From positions 1,488,001 through 1,552,000 of the forward strand of contig NZ_JAVDYJ010000001.1 of the NCBI RefSeq assembly GCF_031458395.1: a DNA stretch of 64,000 nucleotides. The letters are read 5' to 3'. This document shows, in pieces, positions 8,337-15,967 of the stretch; the first letter of the stretch is position 1; the number at the start of each line of letters is the position of its first letter. This DNA is from Enteractinococcus fodinae (GTDB taxonomy: Bacteria; Actinomycetota; Actinomycetes; Actinomycetales; Micrococcaceae). The translations under genes were made by a program, and so were the position numbers. The notes below the pieces were generated by a model. It saw nothing but the letters and a program-made list of their open reading frames with translations, was not told the DNA's origin and did not search any database.

Positions 8337-9512
8337 ATGGGCTTGCCCTTCTCGCGTTACCAACAAGATATCGATGCGGTGCTCACCGATGACGTATTAG
8401 ACGGCATTCGTGACCGCGCCGCCGGTTTCGATGAGCGGAACGAATTTCCTTATCAAGATCTCGAGGTGCTCAAAGACACCGGGTATCTTGCCGCGTTGAC
8501 GCCAGTCGAGGATGGGGGATTGGGGTGGAATTTTGCAGCGGTGGTGGATGCACAGAAGAAACTCGCCGGCTATGCCCCTGCCACAGCACTGGCAGTGAAC
8601 ATGCACTTGATCTGGTCCGGTGTTGCAACGATCTTCCGAGCGCACGGCAATCACGACCTAGATTTCATTCTCCAGGACGCTGCGGCCGGGCAGATCTATG
8701 CCTTTGGGATTTCAGAAGCAGCTAATGATGCCGTGCTCTTCGACTCCAACACTCTGGCTGAAGATCAAGCCGATGGCTCAGTGAAATTTAGCGGCACGAA
8801 GATCTTCACCACGCTGTCCCCGGTATGGACCAGACTCGGCGTGTTTGGCAAGACCCCTGATGGGTCAGAACTGGTCTATGCCATCCTCGATCGCGACGAA
8901 GGCAACACGTCAGCCGAGGGTTCCCGGTGGGACATGCTCGGCATGCGGGCCACGCACTCTTTCGTTACACACCTCGATGGGGCAGTGGTACCAGCCGAAC
9001 GGATCATCCGCCGCCTCCCCACTGAACCGAACCAAGACTTGCTGACGTTTGGGATCTTTGCGTCGTTTCTGACGTTTATTGCCGCAGTCTATGCGGGCAT
9101 CGGAGACCGAGCCGTTGAGATCGCTGCAGAAAAACTACATCAGCGCACATCTCAGGTGCAGGGCACCGCACTATCGCAAGACCCGATCCTGCGATACAAA
9201 CACGGGGAAGCGATTCTGCGCCAGATGACTCAAGACCAGCAACTCACCGGGCTAGCCGAGGCCATTACGAATCTGACGGATTACAGCAATGAATGGTTTC
9301 CACGTCTAGTTGCCAATAAGATCTCGGCCATACGAGTGGCTAAAGCACAAGTGGATTACGCGTTCGAAGCATCGGGCGGGGCGGGCTATCACCGCAGCGA
9401 AGAAATCGCCCGACTGTATCGAGATGTGATGGCAGGCGTCTATCACCCATCAGACGACGAATCCGCCCACAACACCTTCGCGACGTTCGGTCTAGGCCCA
9501 GTTGAAAACTAA
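8337..9512 (+). CDS. acyl-CoA dehydrogenase-like flavoprotein
   Basis: This 391-residue protein has the acyl-CoA dehydrogenase fold: N-terminal helical domain, the middle beta-domain with FSGTKIFTTLSPVWTR and WDMLGMRATHS, and a C-terminal helical bundle ending GGAGYHRSEEIARLYRDVMA. After that helix the usual YEGT segment, whose Glu is the base in many acyl-CoA dehydrogenases, is replaced by VYHPSDDESAHNTFA. That form is typical of the family branch containing DszC/SfnB-type flavin monooxygenases. It may therefore be an FAD dehydrogenase or an FMN-dependent oxygenase; I cannot decide. AAAGG precedes ATG 8337, and it is 17 nt after the M20 peptidase. Confidence 0.8.
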   Translation: MGLPFSRYQQDIDAVLTDDVLDGIRDRAAGFDERNEFPYQDLEVLKDTGYLAALTPVEDGGLGWNFAAVVDAQKKLAGYAPATALAVNMHLIWSGVATIFRAHGNHDLDFILQDAAAGQIYAFGISEAANDAVLFDSNTLAEDQADGSVKFSGTKIFTTLSPVWTRLGVFGKTPDGSELVYAILDRDEGNTSAEGSRWDMLGMRATHSFVTHLDGAVVPAERIIRRLPTEPNQDLLTFGIFASFLTFIAAVYAGIGDRAVEIAAEKLHQRTSQVQGTALSQDPILRYKHGEAILRQMTQDQQLTGLAEAITNLTDYSNEWFPRLVANKISAIRVAKAQVDYAFEASGGAGYHRSEEIARLYRDVMAGVYHPSDDESAHNTFATFGLGPVEN

Positions 9513-9518
9513 GCGCAG

Positions 9519-9758
9519 CTAGATCATCACGAGGGTGGACTCGACTTTGATGGCTTTGCGGCGCAACCAGAATCGTCGGGTACCACCCTTGTATAACAAC
9601 GTCCGCTGCAGCTCCCAGTGGCCGTATTCGGCGTGCTCAACGAGCCGCTGCCGAGCCTGAGCTAATGACTCGCTGGGGGCAACGGTGATGACCAAATATT
9701 CCCAAGCATGCTTGCGGGTTAGAGAATCAACACGACTTGCAATCGGAGTCTCTCGCAC
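9519..9758 (-). CDS. DUF5703 family protein
   Basis: This 79-residue cytosolic protein has the core HAWEYLVITVAP and the strongly conserved LVEHAEYGHWELQRTLLYKG, followed by RRFWLRRK, matching the small actinobacterial DUF5703 family of unknown function. GTG 9758 is preceded by AGGAGG at good spacing. It is convergent with the acyl-CoA dehydrogenase-like gene, only 6 bp apart, with no obvious terminator between them. Confidence 0.8.
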   Translation of the reverse strand: MRETPIASRVDSLTRKHAWEYLVITVAPSESLAQARQRLVEHAEYGHWELQRTLLYKGGTRRFWLRRKAIKVESTLVMI

Positions 9759-9911
9759 TCGTTGGGCCTCCTAGCGGCATATGACCAAATACAAAACAAT
9801 GTCATCTACTGTAGTCAGGTTGTGCAAGAATCGGAACGTACCAGCTCGTCCGTTTCGCAGCAGGCCGAGTACCCAGAATCGAGAAGTGTGGTCACCTGTG
9901 ACAAACCAAGA

Positions 9912-9917
9912 TAGCCT
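9912..9917 (+). promoter_or_regulatory. candidate -10 box (leaderless) for acidic protein
   Basis: TAGCCT ends 7 nt before ATG 9925, so a transcript started at normal spacing would begin on the start codon. No ribosome site and no clear -35 box are visible. Confidence 0.35.
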
Positions 9918-9924
9918 AGAGCCT

Positions 9925-10242
9925 ATGAGCACCGATTCACGCGTTTCGTTAGAGGCCCTTGTGTCCGCACTGCAAGAACATCTCGCTGCGGCGACCAATA
10001 AACGAGGCGATGATGATCCCGCCCTCGAACACGCGTACTACGCACTGGCTGACGCGTTTGAAGGCTATGAAGACGCCCTCTACGATGCCACCGGTGAAGT
10101 CACACCTCTGGAAGTCTTTGAAGATGAAGACGACGATGACGATGACCCTGATTTCGATGACTTCGACGATGAAGATGACTATGACGAAATCGACATCGAC
10201 GCCGCTGACGAGCAAGAAGATGGTAACGACAGCGACGACTAG
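9925..10242 (+). CDS. conserved acidic hypothetical protein
   Basis: This 105-residue protein has an N-terminal helical half ([19 protein letters not shown] to about residue 60) resembling small actinobacterial proteins sometimes labelled primosomal protein. The C-terminal 45 residues are almost only Asp and Glu. I chose ATG 9925 (MSTDSR), because the frame open to 9781 has an N-terminus unlike anything known and the family starts near this position. It lies head-to-tail with uppP, 59 bp upstream. Function unknown; an acidic nucleic-acid mimic or a salt-related tail are only guesses. Confidence 0.7.
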   Translation: MSTDSRVSLEALVSALQEHLAAATNKRGDDDPALEHAYYALADAFEGYEDALYDATGEVTPLEVFEDEDDDDDDPDFDDFDDEDDYDEIDIDAADEQEDGNDSDD

Positions 10243-10301
10243 CAGCTTCAACCAGCTGTAGCTTCACAAAACTTGCGCGTGAGTGTCGTAGGGTTGACCA
10301 G

Positions 10302-11135
10302 GTGAACTGGATTGAAGCGATCATCCTTGGCATCGTCCAAGGTCTAACGGAGTTTTTGCCGATTTCATCCTCGGCCCACTTACGCGTCGTCGGCGAATTC
10401 CTACCCGGTGCAGCCGATCCTGGTGCGGCATTCACTGCCATCACCCAAATTGGTACCGAATTGGCCGTGCTGCTGTACTTCTGGCGGGACATCACCCGAA
10501 TTATCACCCAGTGGTGCAGGGCGATCGTTGGTAAGGTGCCCCACACCGATCCAGACGTGCGGATGGGGTGGCTGATCATCATTGGTTCCATCCCCATCGC
10601 CGTGTTGGGGCTGCTCTTTGAAGACTATATAGACACCAGTTTCCGTTCCCTGTGGTTAGTTGCCACCATGCTGATCGTCTTCGGCGTCATCTTGGCGATG
10701 GCTGATACCTGGGGCCGTCAGATCAAACCCATTTCCCGGCTCTCCTGGCGCGACGGTATTCTCTACGGTCTTGCACAGGCACTTGCTCTGATTCCGGGAG
10801 TATCACGTTCCGGCGGTACGATCACCATGGGTCTGGCGCTGGGCTATACCCGTAAAGCCGCAGCTCGCTACGCTTTCCTACTGGCAGTGCCGGCCGTGTT
10901 CGCCTCCGGTTTCTACAAACTGGCCCAATCCATCGCTGAACCAGACCCGAACGCCGCCTATGGGATGGGGGAGACCTTCGTCGCCACCATCGTCGCATTC
11001 GTGATTGGTTACGCGGTCATCGCCTGGCTGATGCGCTTCATCACCAACAACTCGTTCAAAATCTTTGTGTGGTACCGCATCCTACTCGGTGTGGCCCTCT
11101 ATATTTTGCTCGGCCTTGGGGCCATTAACGCCTAA
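10302..11135 (+). CDS. uppP: undecaprenyl-diphosphate phosphatase UppP
   Basis: This 277-residue polytopic membrane enzyme of the BacA/UppP family dephosphorylates undecaprenyl diphosphate to recycle the lipid carrier for peptidoglycan. The first signature is [15 protein letters not shown] near the N-terminus and the second, [18 protein letters not shown], is around residue 165; together they hold the catalytic Glu, Ser and Arg. About eight membrane segments are evident. The GTG start at 10302 ([10 protein letters not shown]) has no good ribosome site but has TAGGGT 7 nt upstream. UppS (52126) makes the same carrier. Confidence 0.95.
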   Translation: MNWIEAIILGIVQGLTEFLPISSSAHLRVVGEFLPGAADPGAAFTAITQIGTELAVLLYFWRDITRIITQWCRAIVGKVPHTDPDVRMGWLIIIGSIPIAVLGLLFEDYIDTSFRSLWLVATMLIVFGVILAMADTWGRQIKPISRLSWRDGILYGLAQALALIPGVSRSGGTITMGLALGYTRKAAARYAFLLAVPAVFASGFYKLAQSIAEPDPNAAYGMGETFVATIVAFVIGYAVIAWLMRFITNNSFKIFVWYRILLGVALYILLGLGAINA

Positions 11136-11188
11136 CGGCGTGACGACCCGTCGGATTGTTATTTATTCAACGGAACTTGAGAGGTTTC

Positions 11189-12463
11189 ATGAAATCGTGG
11201 ATCACCCCCTTCCCGGTAGCGCTACCGGTGCAGGACGACCAGCTGCGGCTGTTTGACACCGCTACCCAGCAAAAACAGCGAGTGCAGGTCAAAAATAATC
11301 ACGCGACCCTCTACGTGTGTGGCATCACCCCATACGATGCCACGCACCTGGGGCATGCCAATACGTATGTGGCGTTCGATCTGCTGTATCGCTACTGGGT
11401 CGCTGCCGGCTACCGGGTGACCTACACCCAAAACGTCACGGATGTGGACGATCCGTTATTCGAACGCGCCAACGAGTTGGGTATCGATTATCAACAACTC
11501 AGCGAGGAACAAACCGATTTGTTCCGGTCGGATATGCAACATCTGAACGTGCTGGCACCGTCGCATTATCTCGGTGTCGCCGAGACCGTCGATTGGGTTC
11601 GCACACTCGTGCGCCGAATGGTCGATGAAGGGGTCACCTACACGGTGCCCGGTGATGCACAGAACCCTGACGGCGACATTTACTTCTCCATCGATGCCGC
11701 CGAAAAGCTCACGCCGTGGCGGCTGGGTGCCATCGGGGCCCACACCCAGGAGGAAATGACGGAGTTCTTCCCCGAACGCGGCGGCGATCCGCAACGTGCC
11801 GGCAAACGCAACCCACTGGATCCGCTGGTCTGGTCTGCGCGACGCGACGGGGAACCCTACTGGCATGACGACGTGTTGGGCGCTGGCCGACCGGGCTGGC
11901 ATGTGGAGTGTTCGGCGATTGCGCACAACACCTTGCCTGTGCCGTTCACGGTCCAAGGCGGCGGCTCAGATCTGCGATTCCCGCACCACGAATTTTCGGC
12001 TGCACATGCCACAGCGGTCACCGAGCAACCGATGGCCCAACTGTACGTTCACTCGGGCATGGTTGGCCTAGATGGCGTGAAAATGTCCAAATCCTTGGGG
12101 AACCTGGAGCTGGTCTCGAACCTTGTGGCCCGCGGTGAATCGCCGATGGCCATTCGGACCTTACTGTTAGACAACCACTACCGCAGTGACTGGTCTTATA
12201 CCGATCAAGCCCTGGCGGCTGCGACCCAACGGATCGCAACCTGGCGTGATGCCCTGGCGTGTGAACAGCTCGGTGATGCTGAATGCCTCACCCAGGAGAT
12301 TTTTGCTGCACTGTCGGACGACCTCAACGCGCCCGCGGCACTCCAAGCCATCGATCGGTGGGCCCAGGAACGTACCGCACAGGCCACACCGCGCGCCGAA
12401 AACCTGCCAGCGGTGAGCGTGATGATCGCGCTCGACGCGCTGCTGGGGATCAAGCTGTACTGA
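11189..12463 (+). CDS. mshC: L-cysteine:1D-myo-inositol 2-amino-2-deoxy-alpha-D-glucopyranoside ligase
   Basis: This 424-residue class I cysteinyl-tRNA synthetase relative is MshC, which joins Cys to GlcN-inositol in mycothiol synthesis. The diagnostic VCGITPYDATHLGHANTY replaces the CysRS HIGH region. Zinc ligands appear in the VCG motif, WHVECSAIAH and FPHHEFSAAH, and KMSKSLGN is the second ATP motif. The protein is shorter than CysRS because the tRNA-binding C-terminus is absent. ATG 11189 (MKSWITPFPV) follows GAGAGG; the upstream in-frame start at 11156 is less likely. It is convergent with the PAC2 gene, a common actinobacterial neighbour. Confidence 0.93.
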   Translation: MKSWITPFPVALPVQDDQLRLFDTATQQKQRVQVKNNHATLYVCGITPYDATHLGHANTYVAFDLLYRYWVAAGYRVTYTQNVTDVDDPLFERANELGIDYQQLSEEQTDLFRSDMQHLNVLAPSHYLGVAETVDWVRTLVRRMVDEGVTYTVPGDAQNPDGDIYFSIDAAEKLTPWRLGAIGAHTQEEMTEFFPERGGDPQRAGKRNPLDPLVWSARRDGEPYWHDDVLGAGRPGWHVECSAIAHNTLPVPFTVQGGGSDLRFPHHEFSAAHATAVTEQPMAQLYVHSGMVGLDGVKMSKSLGNLELVSNLVARGESPMAIRTLLLDNHYRSDWSYTDQALAAATQRIATWRDALACEQLGDAECLTQEIFAALSDDLNAPAALQAIDRWAQERTAQATPRAENLPAVSVMIALDALLGIKLY

Positions 12464-12489
12464 TCTGCTGGGGAGCCCTCCGGGGACGG

Positions 12490-13437
12490 TTAGCGGGTGC
12501 CACCACCACGGGTGGCTGACCCGCCGCCGTCCTCGTCACGGCGCTTGAGGTAGCGTTCGAATTCTTTTGCGATCTGTTCGCCCGAGGCCTCGGGGAGTTG
12601 TTCGGTATCTCGGGCCTCTTCCAACTGTTGGATATAAGCGGCCACGTCAGGATCTTCGGCCGCGAGTTCGTTCACGCCACGTTCCCACGCGGCGGCATCA
12701 TCGGCCAGGGTTTTCAGCTGCAGTCGCAGACCTAACAAGTCCTCGAGTTCCCGGACCATGGCAAGCTGCGCTTTGGGGGAGGGCGACTGTGCCACATAAT
12801 GCGGCACGGTGACCCATGTGGCGATGGTGGGCCAGCCCCGATTTGCGGACGCGTCAGTCAGCACCCCGGTGATCCCGGTGGGGCCCTCATAAGTTGGCTT
12901 GAGATAGCCTTCGAGCGCATCGCGCAACGCTTGTGAAGCCGAGGATTTCGTCGGCGTCAGCGGACGTGAATGCGGTACGTCAGCCAGCAGTGCCCCCGTA
13001 ACAACTACAGCATCAATATCCCACTGTTCAGCCGCGTCAAGGATTTCTTTGACAAACTGACGCCACCGCAAACTGGGCTCCGTGCCCAGCACAAAGTACA
13101 GTTCAGGCTGATCAGGGTGGGCCTGTCCAGCCAACGCATGAAACACTCTGGTGCGAGGCCAATCAACTTGTCCGGTACCGTCAGCATTGCGCGTCACAAC
13201 CGGGCGAGTGACCTGGTAGTCGTAGTACTCATCTTGGTTCAGTTCCGAAATGAGTTCAGCATTGGTCTGGCGGGCTATTTCCTCGACCGCATCGGTGGCC
13301 GCATCCCCTGCATCGGACCAACCCTCAAACGCAGCGACCAGAATCCGAGCGGGACGAGACGTCCGGCCCGACAGGGCTGGCGTGTACTGTGTCAACCAGC
13401 CCAAGAAGCTCTGGTCAGTACCAGAAAAATCAGACAT
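12490..13437 (-). CDS. PAC2 family protein
   Basis: This 315-residue protein belongs to the PAC2 fold family, named after the eukaryotic proteasome assembly chaperone. Recognisable stretches are LVAAFEGWSDAGDAATDAV near the N-terminus, YFVLGTEPSLRWRQF, and GVLTDASANRGWPTIATWV. The last 80 residues are helical and charged and end in a Gly/Arg-rich tail. Actinobacterial members usually sit beside mshC, as here, and their function is unproven. The 20S proteasome genes begin 3 kb away, but the usual mshC linkage makes that proximity weak evidence. ATG 13437 is chosen; ATG 13446 is also possible. Confidence 0.85.
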   Translation of the reverse strand: MSDFSGTDQSFLGWLTQYTPALSGRTSRPARILVAAFEGWSDAGDAATDAVEEIARQTNAELISELNQDEYYDYQVTRPVVTRNADGTGQVDWPRTRVFHALAGQAHPDQPELYFVLGTEPSLRWRQFVKEILDAAEQWDIDAVVVTGALLADVPHSRPLTPTKSSASQALRDALEGYLKPTYEGPTGITGVLTDASANRGWPTIATWVTVPHYVAQSPSPKAQLAMVRELEDLLGLRLQLKTLADDAAAWERGVNELAAEDPDVAAYIQQLEEARDTEQLPEASGEQIAKEFERYLKRRDEDGGGSATRGGGTR

Positions 13438-13620
13438 ACAATCCATTCGATACGTTCAACAAAACCTAGTCACTCCAGCTTAGCTAACTCCGCAACACGC
13501 ACATAACCACGCCGTCAGCGCAAACCCGGCGCACCCGGCAGCGCACGACGGTAGGTCGGCGAAAATGTGGCAGAGTTTAACCACATACCTAGTCAACGAC
13601 CAGAAGGACGGAGCCCGGCC

Positions 13621-14787
13621 ATGACCTCCAAAAAGGGCCTCAAGATTGCCTCCGTGGCCGGCGTACCAATCTATGTCAGCTGGTCATGGTGGATCTTTGC
13701 GGCCCTGATCATGGTGGTGTTCCAGCCTACCTTTGCCCAGGCACTGCCGGGTGCCACCACCGCATGGACCTGGGCGGTCTCCGCCTTCTTTGTGCTTATC
13801 ATGTTCGGGACCGTCCTGATCCATGAGCTAGCTCATGCCTTGGCGGCGATGGCTTTCGGCTGGCAAGTCAACGAAGTCACACTCAATTTCTGGGGCGGGG
13901 TGACCATCTATCAACACTCGTCCACCGGCAAACCACAGACCCCCCTTCGGTCCCTGACCGTAGCGATCGTCGGGCCGATATCAAACCTCGTGATTGCAGG
14001 GGTGGCCTGGTTATTACTACAGGTCTTGCTCGACCCCACCGGCACGACCATGGTGGTTTTGAACCTCACGGTATGGACGAACCTTCTGATCGGGATATTC
14101 AACCTGTTACCCGGTCATCCACTCGATGGGGGACGGGTCGTTGAATCCTCGGTGTGGGCGGCCACCGGTTCACGCGCACGGGGCATGCGGGCAGCTGGTT
14201 GGTCCGGACGCTTCATCGTCATAGCGCTAGTCGTCGGTGTGGTACTCGTGCCATGGTTAGCAACCGGAGAGCCCTGGATCTTTGGGCTGGTGATTGCCGC
14301 ACTCATTGGCACCATGTTCTGGCAAGCCGCCACCAGTGCGATCCGGGCAGCAGAACTGCAGATGGTCGCAGAACGGATGCGAATCACCGATCTGATGACC
14401 CCGGTCCGCACCATCCTGTCCGATGCATCCATTGCTAAACTCATCCCGCTCGTCACCGGGACCCGTCCCGGATTTGAATATGAACAACTTCCGGTCGCGG
14501 TCCTCGATATTTCCGACACGACTGGGCACGAACAGCTGGTTGGCATCGTTGATGTTGGCGCATTGTCAGGAGTCCCCCGGGGATCTTGGCAGTTGCCGGT
14601 CAGTGTGGTGTCCCGGAGAGTCAATCCCGCGGCACGTATCAGCGCCCGGGATGCCGTTGATGAGTTGTTCGACCGTTTTATGGAGTTTCCGGACGAAGTC
14701 ATCGGAGTTGTTGACGATTCCGAAATTCCACATCGGATCATTGGCATCGTCGATCCGGACCTCGTGGCCAGACGCCTCCACGCCTAA
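13621..14787 (+). CDS. site-2 protease-type M50 metallopeptidase
   Basis: This 388-residue intramembrane zinc protease has the M50 motif VLIHELAHALAA in an early membrane helix and the distal ligand motif NLLPGHPLDGGR around residue 165. About five or six hydrophobic segments precede a soluble C-terminal domain from residue 255 that resembles degenerate CBS modules (RITDLMTPV, then PDEVIGVV). Such Rip3-like enzymes cut membrane-anchored regulators; the substrate is unknown. ATG 13621 follows GAAGGA. The trmI gene starts 27 bp downstream, so co-transcription is likely. Confidence 0.9.
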   Translation: MTSKKGLKIASVAGVPIYVSWSWWIFAALIMVVFQPTFAQALPGATTAWTWAVSAFFVLIMFGTVLIHELAHALAAMAFGWQVNEVTLNFWGGVTIYQHSSTGKPQTPLRSLTVAIVGPISNLVIAGVAWLLLQVLLDPTGTTMVVLNLTVWTNLLIGIFNLLPGHPLDGGRVVESSVWAATGSRARGMRAAGWSGRFIVIALVVGVVLVPWLATGEPWIFGLVIAALIGTMFWQAATSAIRAAELQMVAERMRITDLMTPVRTILSDASIAKLIPLVTGTRPGFEYEQLPVAVLDISDTTGHEQLVGIVDVGALSGVPRGSWQLPVSVVSRRVNPAARISARDAVDELFDRFMEFPDEVIGVVDDSEIPHRIIGIVDPDLVARRLHA

Positions 14788-14814
14788 GACCCAGTTTTTT
14801 GAAAGGACTATGAC

Positions 14815-15894
14815 ATGACTACCTCGGGGGATTCCACCCAACCGATCGGCGCCTTAGCTCGACGGGGCCCATTGCGTGCCGGAGAGCGTGTGCAGTTGAC
14901 GGATGAGCGCGGCAAGCTACACACCATCACGCTGTTGGAAGGCGAATCGTTCCATACCCAACACGGCGTGCTCCACCACGATGAGATTATTGGTGGTCCA
15001 GAAGGCGTCGTGATAGAAAATACCCACGGGTTTGAATACCAGGTGCTGCGTCCCTTAGTTTCCGATTATGTGCTGTCCATGCCGCGGGGTGCGACCGTCA
15101 TCTACCCCAAAGACACCGGCCAAATCGTGCATATGGCTGATATTTTCCCCGGTGCCAAAGTGTTGGAAGCCGGGGTGGGATCCGGCGGCCTGTCGATCTC
15201 ATTACTGCGTGCCGTCGGTGAAGAAGGCCACGTGTTTTCCTATGAACGTCGCGCGGATTTCGCAGAAATCGCTGAAGCAAACGTGACGACTTTTTTCGGC
15301 CAACGACATCCGGCGTTTTCCATCACCCTGGGAGATGTCCAAGAAGAAGCGCTCAAGGATCACGAACCAGGCAGTATCGACCGCGTCGTGTTGGACATGT
15401 TAGCCCCCTGGGAAGTCGTTGATACGGTCGCAACTTTGCTGCGACCCGGGGGAGTATGGCTCAATTATGTCGCCACCGCTACCCAGCTGTCACGCATCCA
15501 CGAAGCCATCCGGGACGACGGACGGTTCACCGCGGCCGAAGCTTCCGAGACGATGGTTCGCGGTTGGCACTTGGACGGACTGGCGGTCCGGCCGCAGCAC
15601 CGCATGGTCGGACACACCGGATTTTTGATCATGGCTCGTCGTTTGGCCCTGGGGCAGGAGGGCCTCGAATTACGCCGGCGTATCAAAACCTTCAAACAAG
15701 AAGACATGGATATCTGGACGCCTGAAGAAGCCGAAAAGTGGCGCCCCGAAGAGCACGGCCACCGTGAGCCGACCACCAAGCGCGCCAAGAAAGCTGTCCG
15801 GCAATCCAAAGCCCAAGCGCAACGAGCAACAGAATCCTTGGCACCTGATGTGACGCTGCAGAATTCGCCACTAGACGATGAGCAAGGGGCATAA
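14815..15894 (+). CDS. trmI: tRNA (adenine(58)-N1)-methyltransferase TrmI
   Basis: This 359-residue GCD14/TrmI-family enzyme uses SAM to make m1A58 in the tRNA T-loop. It has an N-terminal barrel-like domain (residues 1-75), then the Rossmann core with the SAM motif VLEAGVGSGGLSISLLRAVG and DRVVLDMLAPWEVVD (motif IV). The last 80 residues are a charged tail (KRAKKAVRQSKAQAQRA), longer than in minimal family members. GAAAGGA precedes ATG 14815. In actinobacteria trmI commonly lies directly upstream of the proteasome ATPase gene, as here (73-bp gap). Confidence 0.95.
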   Translation: MTTSGDSTQPIGALARRGPLRAGERVQLTDERGKLHTITLLEGESFHTQHGVLHHDEIIGGPEGVVIENTHGFEYQVLRPLVSDYVLSMPRGATVIYPKDTGQIVHMADIFPGAKVLEAGVGSGGLSISLLRAVGEEGHVFSYERRADFAEIAEANVTTFFGQRHPAFSITLGDVQEEALKDHEPGSIDRVVLDMLAPWEVVDTVATLLRPGGVWLNYVATATQLSRIHEAIRDDGRFTAAEASETMVRGWHLDGLAVRPQHRMVGHTGFLIMARRLALGQEGLELRRRIKTFKQEDMDIWTPEEAEKWRPEEHGHREPTTKRAKKAVRQSKAQAQRATESLAPDVTLQNSPLDDEQGA

Positions 15895-15967
15895 ACACCC
15901 CACGAACTCGACGAAGCCGCGTAGACTATTGAGCACGTAACCATGGACTATTGGAGGTAGCGTTAGC

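Noticed and set aside
9949-10251. 100-codon Val/Ile-rich minus-strand frame that looks like a membrane protein
   Set aside because: It is simply the complement of the Asp/Glu tail of the acidic protein (GAT/GAC read as ATC/GTC).
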